Of a DNA stretch of 64,000 nucleotides, positions 10,338 through 24,941 are shown in pieces (position 1 is the stretch's first letter; every line of letters starts with the position of its first letter). Made by a program: the position numbers and the translations under genes. The notes under the pieces are model-generated. The model did no database searches. It was not told where the DNA came from and was given only the letters and a program-made list of their open reading frames with translations. The stretch lies in assembly GCA_963575745.1 (NCBI GenBank), contig CAUYUJ010020281.1:711527-775526 (forward strand), written 5' to 3'. The stretch comes from Prorocentrum cordatum (taxonomy: Eukaryota > Sar > Dinophyceae > Prorocentrales > Prorocentraceae).

Positions 10338-10521
10338 CGCCAAAGTATGTCCATATCCACTGCCGTGGGGTCGTCCTCCAGGGAGTCAGGAGAGCGGTGG
10401 ACATAGATACTTGCCCGCCCATCCGGGTGGGCAAGTATCCGTATCCGCCACTCCTCGAGATCCCAGAGCACGACTCTGAAGCAGTGGATCTGGACATATC
10501 TTGGCGGTCGGCTGGCGACGA
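10338..10521. mobile_element. Foldback element of about 184 bp with roughly 80-bp arms
   Basis: The left arm starts CCGCCAAAGTATGTCCATAT. The right arm, read in reverse, starts CCGCCAAGATATGTCCAGAT. The arms stay alignable to a centre where ACTTGCCCGCCC and GGGTGGGCAAGT nearly pair. Both strands therefore translate to similar peptides, which is a by-product of the palindrome. No target-site duplication was identified. It looks like a non-autonomous inverted-repeat element. Confidence 0.75.
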
Positions 10522-10854
10522 TGAGCGACCAAGGGCGACGACGGACGGCGGGCGCCGACCGGCGACGGGCCACGACTGGCGACGGGCGACGACCGCGCCG
10601 CCCGGAGATCTCCGGCCGCCTCGGCCCCCGAGCCTCGAAGTGGGCGGCGCTGACCTAAGGGCCGCGCGTGCACGACTGCTTGCAGACCGCCCAGCCCTGC
10701 GCCTTCCTGGCGGGCCGCGGGGGCGCCGCCCGCGGCCGCGGAGGCCGCGCTCCGCCCCCGCGGGGGGCGCGTCCACGCGCCGAGGCTCGCGGGGGTGGCC
10801 GCCCTGGACTGCTCCCCTCTCCCTCCTCCCTGTTTTTTTGTTTTTGTTTGTTGC

Positions 10855-11160
10855 GTCGGCCCTTCCCCTGCCCCTCCCCCTCCCCCTCCTCCACCTCCTC
10901 CTCGAAGCTCGAAGCTGACCGCTGGTCTGTCACATGCGACTGGAGCCGCTGGCTGCCCCAGGCGACTGCAAGCTGGCTGGGCACCAAGCACCTGTACGGG
11001 TCGGACGGAACGAGGGGGACCGCCAATGTGGCGGGGACGACGGAGCCTCCTCCTCCTCCTCCTCCTGCTCTTCCTCCTCCTCCTCCTCCTCCATTCCTCC
11101 TCCTCCTCTGTCCCCCGTTCTCGTCCCTCCTCCTCCCTCCTCCTGTCCCTTTTCTCTTGT
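10855..11160. repeat. Interrupted (CCT)n tracts
   Basis: Tracts lie at 10863-10905 and 11046-11150. The intervening bases are GC-rich and unrecognised. Confidence 0.8.
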
Positions 11161-11348
11161 CCGCCCTGCAGGAGGCCCGCCTGGGCCGCCCGCCCGGGCT
11201 GCCCGCCTGGCCGGGCCGCGCGGCACGGGCGCCAACTACCACGGGCGGGCAGCCTACTACTGCCCGACCCGCGGGGCGCCCCCCTCCCCGCGACCGGGAG
11301 CCTTCCGACGGGCCCTCAGCGCGGGGCAGAGAGAGGCCTCGCCTTGGG
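11160..11348. other. GC-rich unique sequence
   Basis: C/G-rich sequence between a pyrimidine array and a MITE copy. Overlapping Pro/Ala/Arg frames occur on both strands and none has a recognisable domain. Confidence 0.35.
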
Positions 11349-11498
11349 TCGGGCGTGTCCTCCTACAGGCGGATGTTGGATGAAGACCGAAACATACACC
11401 AAACATGCTCCAACGCAATGTAACGATAACAGCAACATCGTCACCATACTATGTCTTTACCAGTTTTGCATATTCCTCACGTAGAAGGACATGCCCGA
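11349..11498. mobile_element. TCGGGC-type MITE, 150-bp diverged copy
   Basis: The left end is TCGGGCGTGTCCTCCTACAG and the right end reads ACGTAGAAGGACATGCCCGA. These match the inverted termini of the copies at 44458 and 55225 with several substitutions. The interior is AT-richer than its surroundings. No transposase is encoded. Confidence 0.7.
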
Positions 11499-11679
11499 CT
11501 CAAGCCTAGCCATGGGCTCCCGGGGAGGGGGTCCCCCGGCGGCCTCCCCCAGGATGGGGTGGAGAGCCGCGCGGTGGGTTGCCCCCAGCAGCCCCCGCGG
11601 TGAGCTGGGTGCTGCTCTTGGGCGGTGCTTGGCGGGGCGGAGCACGGCGCCCCGCCGAGCTCCTCCCCCTACCTCCTCC

Positions 11680-11800
11680 CCCTCCTCCTTATCCTCCGCC
11701 TCCCTCCTCCTGCTCCTCTTCCTCCTCCTCCTCCTCCTCCTCCTCCTCCTCTGTTCCTTCTCCCTCCTCCTCCCTGCGTCCTCTTCCTCATCCCAAGCAT
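11680..11800. repeat. (CCT)n array
   Basis: Interrupted CCT/CTC triplets. The Pro/Ser/Leu-rich frames across it are by-products of the array. Confidence 0.85.
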
Positions 11801-11936
11801 GCCTCCTTCGACCCGCCGCGGGCTGGCCTCCGCTCCGCCTCCTCCTCTCTCCATCCCCCACCCTCCGCTCCGAGGGGGGATGGAGGAGACACGAGGGGCG
11901 AGTGGGGAGTGAGGCAGATGAAGACGGAGGGGGGGA

Positions 11937-12207
11937 TACCCTGACTTCGGATCCGCAGTGTATTAATCGATTGTCCGACTTGCAGGTGTGCCGGGTATAT
12001 GCGCCCAGAACGATGCGAGAATGCGAGAACATCGGGCGGAAACCTCCGCCTCAAGAAAACAGGGCGGATATGTCTGCCACGGTATGGCGGCAACGTCGAC
12101 GGCAACGTAGGGCGGACATCGACATCAGAGGAGCTTGACCATTTGGGCGGTAATGTCCGCCCTACCTTTGAAATTGCTCAACGTACGGCGGATCCGAATT
12201 CAGGGTA
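11937..12207. mobile_element. 271-bp element with 20-bp terminal inverted repeats
   Basis: The left terminus is TACCCTGACTTCGGATCCGC. The reverse complement of the right terminus is TACCCTGAATTCGGATCCGC, one mismatch in 20. The interior has several GGCGG/CCGCC hairpin pairs. The right portion is homologous to 34930-35096, where plus-strand translation of both keeps AQRTADP, and a short piece recurs at 29459-29495. It is non-coding and most simply a MITE. Confidence 0.75.
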
Positions 12208-12419
12208 AGGGCTCCTTTTCTTGGGGTGCATGGCTACGGTGTCAGAAGCGCTGATAATGTCAGGAACATCCCAAAGATGCGTCCTAATCCTTTCTTGCCC
12301 TACTGCGTGTGAAGGGCTGCCTCCTCCAACGCTGCACATGTTCACGACACTCGCCGTCCCAGCACCCTTGATCGAACGGGGTCTACCGCGCACGAGAGTC
12401 TATCTGTAAGACGGGATGG

Positions 12420-12600
12420 GGGAGGAGGGTGGGAGCAGGGGGGTTGGGAGGAGGAGGAGGGTGGATTGGCGAAGTGGAAGGGGGGATGAACGGGGGAGGG
12501 ACGTTGGGGGGAGGGAGGGGCAGGACGAGGAGTGTAGAGTGGGAGGACGAAAAGGGGATGAGACAGGGGGGAGGGAGGAGGGAAGATGAGTGCGACGGAT
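12420..12600. repeat. GGA/GGG purine-rich tract
   Basis: Imperfect GGAGGA/GGGG tract leading into the GAT array. No gene is seen. Confidence 0.7.
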
Positions 12601-12609
12601 GAGGGGTAT

Positions 12610-13105
12610 GGAGCTGGAGTAAGGGGGACGATGCTGATGCTGATGCTGATGCTGCTACTGATGATGATGGTGATGCTGATTGTAACGATGATGGTAATAA
12701 TGAAGTTGAGGAGGAGGAGGATGACTATAACGATAAAGTTGATGATTACGACGCTGATTATGCTGATGATACTGATGATGAAACTGATAGTTATAGTTAT
12801 GATGATGTTGATGATGATGTTGTTGATGATGGTGAGGACGCCGATGTTAAGGATGCTGATGCTGATTATGTTGATGATTTCTAGAAACTGATACTGACGA
12901 TGATGGTGACGATGACGACGTCGATGACAACGACGATGATGACGATGATAAGGATACTGATGCTGATTATGATGCTGTTTCTTATGCTGATAATGACGAT
13001 GATGGTGACGATGACGATGTCGATGACGACGATGATGATGATGCTGCTGATGATGATGATGATGATGATGATTATGATTATGACTAGGATGATGACGACG
13101 ACGCG
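12610..13105. repeat. GAT/CTGATG trinucleotide array
   Basis: About 500 bp of interrupted (GAT)n with GCT, GAC and GTT variants. It gives poly-Met on plus and poly-His/Ile on minus. It is similar to arrays at 29625-29985 and 60485-61265. Confidence 0.9.
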
Positions 13106-13730
13106 GAGGAGGGAGTTGGACTAGGAGGGATGAGGAGTAGAGGGAGGAGGTCGAGTCCGTTCTCTGAAGCACACTGACCACGAACTCGCCCGGTGGGCGT
13201 CAATCTCACCGCAGAGCAGTACCGCGCAATGATATCCAGTGCGTGGTACATGAACGACGAAAACAGAAGTGTCTTACGCACGGTGGCATATCGACTTTAC
13301 ACGGTTGCTTGCGCGGGCCGCCAGCGCGGCACGCTGACTTGGAAACGAGGGCGAAGTCGACCCCGTTCTTCTGCGTCGCTCACTCTGGCGCCCAGCGGCC
13401 AACTGTGGCCACTGCCGAATGCCGCCGCCGATCGACACCGGCAGCATCCGACATATACAATCACCGGCTCTGCTGCCTAGGGCCCGGACAAACGTTCCCC
13501 GCATCCTGCTCGCAAGGACAGCCACAGGACCGTGCCTCCGGGAGGTCCGACGCCCCCCGGCGCGATTTTTCTTCGCCTCGTGCAGCAGCTCTGCCGACCG
13601 GAGAGCCACGTCGACGACGGGGAGGACAAAGCGATGCAGGGCGCTCCCCTCCGGCAGCGCCCCCCCCTGGGCGCGTCCCTGTGGCCCGGGGCAGCTGGCC
13701 GACTCGGGGAACCCTGAGCCTCACACCCCT
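13106..13730. other. GC-rich unique sequence, no gene recognised
   Basis: Overlapping frames of 100-180 codons exist on both strands, but they lack domains and codon bias, as expected of very GC-rich DNA. Confidence 0.35.
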
Positions 13731-13734
13731 CGCG

Positions 13735-14195
13735 CCCCCAGCACTGCGCGGTGGCGGACCAATACGGTGACCTCGCAGTCCTGGGAAGGCCTCACCGCGC
13801 GGCTGGCCACCGCACGGCTCTGGAGCCCTGGAGGCATCCGGCGCCCAAAGCACCCTCGAAGAACGGCGCAGGTCCCAGGACCGTGCGGCCACCCCGAATC
13901 CCCCCTGGCTCACCGCACTGGCCCTCCTCCGAACGTATCGTTTCCGGGGCAGAACTCGTGCCTCCGGCGGCCGTTCGGGACGATCGGGCACCCCGGGAAC
14001 ACCCTCGGCGCGGCGCAGCTGCTGGAACGCATCCCGAGGCAGGCAAACCTATAAATCCGAGGAAAGCCTCCAGGAAGCGGGAAGCACATCCGAAAACCTA
14101 CGGAAACGTCCGAAAAGCGTGCCGTCACCTCGAATCCCCATTCAATCACCACGCGGTGTGGTCACCGCACCGCTCGAAGCCCCCGGAACCATGTT
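13735..14195. repeat. Dispersed repeat with CACGCGGTGTGGTCACCGC motif, copy 1
   Basis: Elements such as GGTGACCTCG, AATCACCACGCGGTGTGGTC and ACCGCACCGCTCGAAG recur in the same order at 28310-28515. The conserved piece contains the near-palindrome CACCACGCGGTGTGGTCACC. Divergence is moderate. Confidence 0.6.
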
Positions 14196-14334
14196 GAAGC
14201 CTCACGTCTAATTCCGCCATCCTGCGCCAGCGTGCCCGCGCCAGCTGCTGCGCGGCGCACGGCCCGCCGCACACATCGTGCAGTCTCGAGGGGCCTCTGT
14301 TGGTCGGCAGCGGAAACCGTTCTAGGTTCGCCTA

Positions 14335-14395
14335 GCTCTCCTTCTCCTCCTCCTCCTCCTCCTCCTCCTCCTCCTCCTCCTCCACTCCCCTCCCC
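14335..14395. repeat. (CCT)n array
   Basis: About 50 bp of CTC triplets immediately downstream (minus sense) of the cysteine-rich exon. Confidence 0.95.
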
Positions 14396-14513
14396 GACGA
14401 CGACGTCATCGCCGACGACTGCGACGACACCAAAGGTGGCGGCGACGACGATGACATCGACGACGGCGACGAGTGTTCGAAGCCCCGACCCGCTGGGGCG
14501 AGCGGGGGCGGGC

Positions 14514-14594
14514 GCTCATGTAGCACTGGTCCCCGACGGCGAGGCAGCACTGCGTCTGCGAGCAATCCTCGACGCCGCTCTTGGAGCAGGTGTC
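14514..14594 (-). CDS. Cysteine-rich module exon 1 (partial)
   Basis: The minus strand reads DTCSKSGVEDCSQTQCCLAV followed by GDQCYMSA. The pattern C-x6-D-C-x3-C-C-x5-C-Y is shared with exons at 32159-32257 and 50824-50909. I recall the same C-D-C-CC-C-Y/F module repeated in secreted or surface proteins of dinoflagellates, though no search was run. The upstream boundary fits an acceptor CCGCAG|GA. The module is cut short after CYM compared with the other two, so either a donor lies there or the exon has decayed. Flanks are CCT arrays and GC-rich sequence on both sides. Confidence 0.5.
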
Positions 14595-14889
14595 CTGCGG
14601 ATGGGAACTCTGCGGAGGTCCCAGGCCTGGCCACCGCTCGGACGTCCACTCCCCGTGCACGTTCCGGCTTCGTGCGCGGTTTTGTTTTGCTACATGATCC
14701 GGGGTGCTCCTTGATGGTCCTCGCCGAGAAAACATGCACACGCCCGAGCGATGCCAAAACGGCTTCCTCTCGTCGCGACAGGGCGCGACGGGACATGTTT
14801 GGATGCTTTCGGCCTCCGAAGGGCCCTCACGCCCCTGGAACCGTCAAGCGACCACTCGGGACGAGAAGCTCGGCTCTGGGAGTGGGCTT

Positions 14890-15300
14890 AATTAGACCTC
14901 TGGGGGTGTAGGGGGAGGACGAGGAAAATGCTGACGTGAAGGCGCAGGAGAACATGGAGGCGCAGGAGAACTGATAGGAGAAGGAGGGGTACCAGGAGGA
15001 GAAGGATGAGCAGACGGAGGAGGATTACGAGGAGGAGGAGGAGGAGGAGGCGCAGGAGGAGGAATCTAGGTAGGATGAGGCGCAGGATGAAGAGGGGGGG
15101 CAGGGCGAATAGGAGGAGGAAGAGGAGGAGGAGCAGGAGGAGTAGGAGTAGGATGAGGATGAGGAGGAGGAGGAGGCGCAGGAGGCGGCGGAATGACATG
15201 AGTGGAACGAGGAGACTGGGGAGGAGGGACAGAATGAGCAGGGGGAGGAGCAGGGACAGGAGGAGGATGAGGAGCGTAAGGAGAGGAAGGAGGATACCCC
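14890..15300. repeat. GGA/GGAGCA trinucleotide array
   Basis: About 400 bp of (GGA)n with GCA, TGA and TAG interruptions. The minus-strand Leu- and Ser-rich frames are by-products of it. Confidence 0.9.
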
Positions 15301-16105
15301 CCTCCACCGTTGGGGACGAGAAATGCGTGGTCTCGGGCCTTCTCGGCAACCCAGCCCAAGCCAAGCCGCAAACGAGGCAATTGTGGAGCACCTGCTCAGC
15401 GAAACGAGCTCCAAACCAGGCCCACAAGCAAACAACTTGCGACGACCTCCGAAGCGAAGCCAGCCCCAAGCCAGGCTAAGCCGAGCCTCAGACAAACCAG
15501 GGCAATTGCGAGAGCCTCCTGGGCGATGATTGTCCCAAAGCAGGCCAGGCCGACGAGCGCATGTTTTTTCAGCACGCTGGGCCCGGACCTCTGGACCGGA
15601 CTCGGCTGCGCGCCAGGATGGCCCTCAGCAGGAGTGACCGCTTGTGCGCGGCTTGAGGGGGCTAGGGGGCTGTGTGTGGGGGTGTGGGGTGCAGGGGGGA
15701 GCAAATCCAAGCGCACGGCCGGGGGGGGGGGGGGGCAGTGGGCCCGCACCAAACGTCACTCCGGCGAAGGGTCACTTTCACGCGGAGCCGACGGACCCCC
15801 TCGTGCGGACAATTTCTTCGTCACAGAAGCAGCTCCTGGAGGCCGACATCGTGAAGCAAAACACGCCAGCCTTGTGTGTCCTCAGGACGTCGGAAGCATG
15901 GATCCTCCTGCTTCTCGAGGGAGGGCCCCGAGGCCCCCACAAGGCCCTGGAAGCCTCTGGAAGTCAAGAAACACCAACGCGTTCAACAATTCAACCACAC
16001 GCCATTCTGTGCGCAGCAAAACAAACAACAATTCTCCTGGCCCCCGACAAGGGGGGAGCGCGCTGGACACCACCTCTCGGGGCTTGGCTCCCGCCTGGTG
16101 TCAGC
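15300..16105. other. Unique sequence with degenerate CCAAGCCAGGC motifs
   Basis: Short imperfect units such as AAGCCAGCCCCAAGCCAGG appear around 15340-15570. A poly-G run lies at 15720-15735. I see no recognisable gene. Confidence 0.35.
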
Positions 16106-16117
16106 CTCGGCGTCCTC

Positions 16118-16440
16118 CGGCTCCTCCTCCTCCTCCTCCTCCTCCCTCCTCCTCCTCCTCCCGTCCTCTTTCCATCCACGTTCCTCCTTCCTCCTTCCTC
16201 CTCCTTCTCTCCACCCCTCCTCCTCCTCCTCTCCTCCTCCTCCTCCGACTCCTCCTCCCAACTCCTCCCTGCTTCCCGCCCCCTACCCTCCTTCCTCCTC
16301 CTCCCCCCTATCCCTCCCCCTCCTCCTCCCCTCCTCCTCCTCTCCTCCTCCTCCTCCTCCTCCTCCTCCTCCTCCTCCTCCTCCTCCTCCTCCTCCTCCT
16401 CCCACCTCCTCCTCCTCCCACCTCTCTGCTCCTCCAAAGG
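16118..16440. repeat. (CCT)n arrays
   Basis: CTC/TCC triplets with CCC and TTC interruptions; the densest part is 16320-16400. Long Ser/Pro/Leu frames cover it on plus and Glu/Arg/Gly frames on minus. Confidence 0.95.
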
Positions 16441-16630
16441 GAGGGGCGGGGCGTCCTTGACCCACGGGGCGACCCTGCCGCCCCTCGGGGCTGGGCTCCA
16501 GCCCGGCGCTGGCCACGGCGTCCTCGGGCCGAGCTCGTTGCAGGTCCTCGCCCAGGGGGGGGGGGGTCGCGGAGCCTTCGGCCTCCGCGGCGCTCTCCGC
16601 ACCCGTGCCGTCCCGCGGCCTTCTCGCCCC
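16441..16630. other. GC-rich spacer between pyrimidine and purine arrays
   Basis: Nothing recognised. Adjacent (CCT)n and (GGA)n arrays on either side could pair as a large hairpin. Confidence 0.4.
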
Positions 16631-16634
16631 GGGA

Positions 16635-16885
16635 GACGGGAGGAGGAGGAGGAGGAGGAGGAGGAGGAGGAGGAGGAGGAGGAGGAGGAGGAGGAGGAGG
16701 AGGGGGAGGAGGAGGAGGAGGAGGTGGAGGAGGAGGTGGGGCGCAGGATTGATCTGGGGGAGGAGGAGGAGCGAGAAGATAATGATGATCTGGTGATGAT
16801 CAGGAGGGCGAGGAGGAGGAAAAGGAGGAGGGGGAGGAAGGGCTAGATTGCGGGGAAGGAGGGTGAGAAGGATGATGACGAGGAG
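16635..16885. repeat. (GGA)n array
   Basis: Nearly pure GGA at 16637-16735, then interrupted to about 16885. It is inverted relative to the CCT array at 16118-16440. Confidence 0.95.
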
Positions 16886-17715
16886 GGAGGAGGTCGAGGA
16901 GGCGGCTCCCAAAGAGAAGCTGTGGGGGTTCAAGAAGATCCCAGGGGCCTACATGAGGTCAAGGAGTCCTTATGCTGAACAAGAAGATGCGGTTGATCTT
17001 CACGCACAAGCTCGCTTGGTTTGTTTCTCGATCGTTGTGTGTTCCCGCGACGCTCGCACACGCGTCTTCGTCGAGGATGGCTTGGGGCCCTTCAGGGCTG
17101 ACAGGCCCTTTCGGCCCCAGATGTCAACAACAAAAAACGACCACCGCACGTGCGCATGGGATGTACCCACGGTCCTTGCTCTCTGGAGTGTGTTCCTGCC
17201 CGAATGACCTCGGACACAATGACCGACTGAACGAGAGAGTGCCGCACCTCCACATCTGGTACATCTCATACACCAGTGTATTATCCATAGACGTACGCAA
17301 TATGCACATGCATGTATGTATACGTAGGTCTCCCCCCACCCCCCGCACTTGCGGACAAGGGTGAGGGGCCGGCGGGGGCGTCGTCGGCAGTCTGAGAGGC
17401 TCGACAGCAAGTCTGAAAAAGCCCGCTGCAAGCTCCGCCTTTTGTACGTTGTGCGACGAGCCCGCCGCACGCACCGAATTTGGTCAAAACAATGTCGGTG
17501 GGTTGCCGGCGGGTCGCGGGTGGGTCGCGGATAGGACGACGAAAATACAGCAACAACAACGACAACACTCCTCACCGCGAGACCACAATTGCACCCAGGG
17601 ACGGAGCAAGACTCCCCGCCAACTTCACTCCGATTGCCGTACGTGCGCATGTAGACGTATACAGACATGCGTGCTTGCACTTCGGGGATCTTATTTCGCC
17701 TCTACTGAACTGGGC
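16886..17715. other. Unique sequence, no gene recognised
   Basis: Moderate-composition DNA. A plus-strand stretch near 16910-16980 encodes KLWGFKKIPGAY and could be an exon relic, but nothing adjacent supports it. No repeat was recognised. Confidence 0.35.
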
Positions 17716-18070
17716 CTGTCTGCCGGTCAGGCGGCTATGTTGCAGCCGCCAACGCCCCGTCGCCGCCTCGTCGCCGCTCGTCGTCTGGGCCGGTCTGCCG
17801 GCCTGGCGGCTATGTTGCCCCCGTCGCCGCCCCGTCGCCGCCTCGTCGCCGCTCGTCGTCTGGGCCGGCTAGTCTGGCGGCTATGTTGCCCCCGTCGCCG
17901 CCCCGTCGCCGTCACATCGCCACCGGTAGTCTGGGACTGTCTGCGTGTCTGGCGGCTACGTTGCCCCCGTCGCCGCCCCGTCGCCGTCACATCGCCGCCC
18001 GTCGTGTCGTCTGGGCCTGACCGCCGGTCTGGCGGCTATGCTGCCGCCGTCGCCGCCCCGTCGCCGCATA
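17716..18070. repeat. Five-copy tandem repeat of about 70-80 bp
   Basis: Units begin near 17716, 17793, 17868, 17937 and 18018. The consensus is CTGGCGGCTATGTTGCCCCC, GTCGCCGCCCCGTCGCCG, then a variable TCACATCGCC or CTCGTCGCCG segment. The last unit breaks off at 18070. Confidence 0.85.
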
Positions 18071-18105
18071 GAATGCGCACCGCATATCCTCCTTTTTTAA
18101 AAAAT

Positions 18106-19644
18106 ATTATATAATCCCCCTCTCGCGGGGTTATATCCGTACCCGCTCTCGTATGGCAATTTACATCTGATTCTGCCCCATCGCCCATCCTAAAAATGAA
18201 ATGGTAGCATCCCGGGCCAGCCAGTATCGACCCCCCCGTCATACTTTGCAAAAAACTATGCGCGCACACTCGTTCATCACAGATCATCCGGTTTCAAAGA
18301 AGCCGTTTGCAACACAAACGAAGCGAAATGCACAAGCGCGCGTCGTCGCGCGCGCATGCGGCTGCTTTTGTGTTTGTTTCCTGGGCTTCGTGTGGATTTC
18401 AAAATCGAACGTCCAAACAAAACAGCAAACACTGTTTCCCAGCACAGGTTGTTTAGTTGAATCGGTCTGGCGAATTCTTACGAAAGCCATAGCGGTGTTC
18501 AACATTTTCTGAAAATGCTACCACATGGGCATCGCGCGCGCGTGTCCAAATCGCTCGAACGCCCTTGCGCGCGTGCTGTCGCGAAAATCCTTTGCAACAG
18601 AATTGGGCGAAAAACACACGCGCGCGTCGTCGCGCGCGCATGCCGGAATCCGTCAACAATTTTAGGTTTCGTAAAAATGAAAAAACGACTGCCCCGAAAC
18701 CATAAAACATTGGGCTCCGCAGTAGCAGTTTTCAAAAACGCCTACGTTCGCGCTCCTGCGAATTCTTAAGACCATCGGCTCAACATTCTCATTGAATCAT
18801 GACAAACGCTCTCGCGCCGCATGCCGAAATCATGCGAACGCCCTGGCGCGTGCTGCGGGGGCGCGATCCGTTTTAAATCGTGCAATGCGGGCCATTCTCG
18901 CGCGCTGGCCGCGCGCGCATGTCGAACTCTTCCCGGAATTTCCATCACCGACGCGAGGACGCCGTCATCGTCTTCGGCATGATCAGCATCGGCGTCGTCA
19001 CTGGCCGTGCCGTCGTCGCTGTCAGCATCGCCGCCAACATCACTACTACCATCATTGTGTATACCTTTGACGACGTTGCCATGATACCGCGCCCACCCAA
19101 GTCGTCAACTCGCAGTGAAATGCCCGCTGGGATGTGCCCAGCGGTCAACGCCACCGCGACCGCGTCGGTCGCGCCAGACTCATTGGCCACTGCGCGCGCG
19201 TGCGTGCGCGGGCTGGCGCAGCCGCAAGGATGCACCGGCCAACGCCGAGCAGTCATCGCAATTGCCGCCGCATGGGTTTAGCAAACCAAATAGGGGGTGG
19301 GGGCGTGGCATGTTAGCAAGAGCGTGGGAAGTGGTCAAGCGCGGTGCACGTATATCGCCACGCGTAGATTGCACAACATAGGTTGCATAACACAAATTGC
19401 GCAACATATAGTTTAACCCGTAATTTACACAACATATGTTGCACAACCTATATTGCGCAACGTGGTCTGCAGGGCATCTATTGCACCGCGTGTGTTGCGC
19501 CGCGTAGTTGCACGACATACGTCGCACCACATATAGTGCACCACGTCGGTTGCATCGCACAACTTGCGCACGACATAGAGCGCTCGCCGCATAGTTTGTG
19601 CAACGCCGGCTCTCCTTTCTAAAGAAGAAATGTTTCTGCGCCCC
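18106..19644. repeat. Composite 1.5-kb repeat, unit A
   Basis: The unit begins at an AATCCCCCTCTCGCGGGGTT-like segment followed by GATTCTGCCCCATCG. It then contains, in order: (i) CG-rich blocks with GCGCGCGTCGTCGCGCGCG (about 18230-18700); (ii) a block around 18890-19290 with GACGCCGTCATCGTC and GCCATGATACCGCGCCCACC; (iii) degenerate 20-bp TTGCACAACAT units (19365-19610). The same order recurs in units B and C. Short conserved peptides exist in several frames, as expected from DNA identity, so no gene is called. Confidence 0.75.
19365..19610. repeat. Degenerate 20-bp TTGCACAACATATAG units, block 1
   Basis: About a dozen imperfect units of TTGCACCACATATAG with internal ATATGTTGCA near-palindromes. 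Matching blocks close units B (20885-21095) and C (26600-26905). Confidence 0.8.
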
Positions 19645-21127
19645 CCCGGGATTATCGACGCGCCTTTTCGTACTTCAGTGTGCACGTGATTCTGCCCCAT
19701 CGTCCATCCCAAAAATGAACTCGTACCATCCCAACCCAACCAGCATCGCCCCCCCGCGTCATCCCCTGCAACAGAATATTTATGCGCGCGCGCTCGTCTA
19801 TAACAAATCGTCCGCTCCGAAGAATCCCCGGCAAAAGCTGGGAAGAGGTGAGCGCGCGCGTGCCGAAATCCTTCAAACACCTCCGGTTTCGTTGAGATTC
19901 CAGAATCGAGTGCCCCAAAAACGTAAAACAAACACATGGTTTCGCAGCGCGGCGTTTCGGAAAAAAACTCGCGCGCGCGCTCTTGCAAACTCTATATAAA
20001 GCGGCCGTGGGTTTTCAACGTTTTCAGAAAATGCTACCAAGCGGGCTTCGCGCGCGCGTGCCGCAATCGTGCGAAGGCCCTCGCGCGCGTGCTGTCGCGA
20101 GAACCCTCTGCACAAAAATAAAACGAAGTGTTCGCGCGCGCGTCGTCGCGCGCGCCGACATCCGTGAGCAACCTTCGGCGTCGTAGCGAATTCAAAACCG
20201 AGTGCCCACAAGACACACGATAAAACGCATGGTTTCGCAACGTCAATTCCCCCCCCAAAAAAATGCGCTCGCGCTCTTGCGATTTCATGGGGCAACAAAC
20301 CATGTGTTTTCAACGTGTCCGTGGAATTTTGCCACCCGGGCCTCTCGCGCCGCATGCCGACATCATTCGCGCGCCATTTCGCGCGTTCTGGCGGGGCGCG
20401 ATCCGCATCAAAGGCTACCGCGCGGGCCGCTCTCGCGCGTCGGCCGCGCGCATGTCGAACTCTCTCCGGGACCTTCTACGCCGACTCGAGGACGCCGTCA
20501 TCGTCCTCTGCGTGATCAGCATCGGCGCCGTCGCTGGCCGCGTCGTCGTCGCTGTCAGCATCGCCGCCAGCATCACTACTACCATCATTGTGTCGACCGT
20601 TGTCGACGTTGCCATGATACCGCGCCCACCCACGTCGCCGACTCGCAGTGAAATGCTCGCTGGGATGTGCCCGGCGGCCAGCGCCACCACGGCCGCGTCG
20701 GTCGCGCCAATCTAGCTGGCCGCTGCGCGCGCGCGTTTGGGTTGGCGCGGCCGCAGAGGTGCACCAGCCAACGCCAAGCACGCATCGCAATCGCCACCCC
20801 ATGTGTTTTGCAAACCAAACTGCGGGCGGGCGGGAAATATGTTTGCAAACGCATGGGATGTGTCATTTCGTATGTTAAATAAAATCAATGTCGCCATATA
20901 AAGTGCACCGCATTGATTACGCAACATATAGTGCACCACGTCGGGTCTACGGGATATGGCAAATTGCAGATTGCACCGCGGAGCTTGCAACAGACAGATT
21001 GCACCACGTACGTTGCATCACGTCGGTTGCTTCGCATAAATTACGCGCCACATATATTGCGCACCGCATGCACTGTGCAATTTGCACAGCGTAAAGACTC
21101 CAGACGTCTAGCCAAATAGACACAACC
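19645..21127. repeat. Composite 1.5-kb repeat, unit B
   Basis: It starts with CCCCCGGGATTATCG, then GATTCTGCCCCATCGTCCAT as in unit A, and carries all three blocks: CG-rich 19790-20200, GACGCCGTCATCGTCCTC block 20430-20820, and TTGCAC units 20885-21095. Length 1,483 bp against 1,539 bp for unit A. Head-to-tail arrangement is clear from the repeated start. Confidence 0.75.
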
Positions 21128-21250
21128 CCCCTGGGATTATCCGCCTCCCTTTTTCGTATTGCATTTGAAATGCGATTCTGCCCCATCGTCCATCCTACGT
21201 TCGAACTCGTGCCATCCTAGCCGAGCCTGCATCGACCCCCGCATGCTCTG
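21128..21250. repeat. Composite repeat, unit C, first 120 bp
   Basis: CCCCCTGGGATTATCCGCCT then GATTCTGCCCCATCGTCCAT repeats the start of unit B. It breaks into the AC microsatellite after TGGAACACACAC. The rest of the unit resumes near 25610. Confidence 0.75.

Positions 21251-24938
<3,688 letters not shown>

Positions 24939-24941
<3 letters not shown>

Noticed and set aside
15310-16752. 480-codon plus frame and several 200-400 codon overlaps
   Set aside because: They cover (CCT)n and (GGA)n arrays and are open on both strands.
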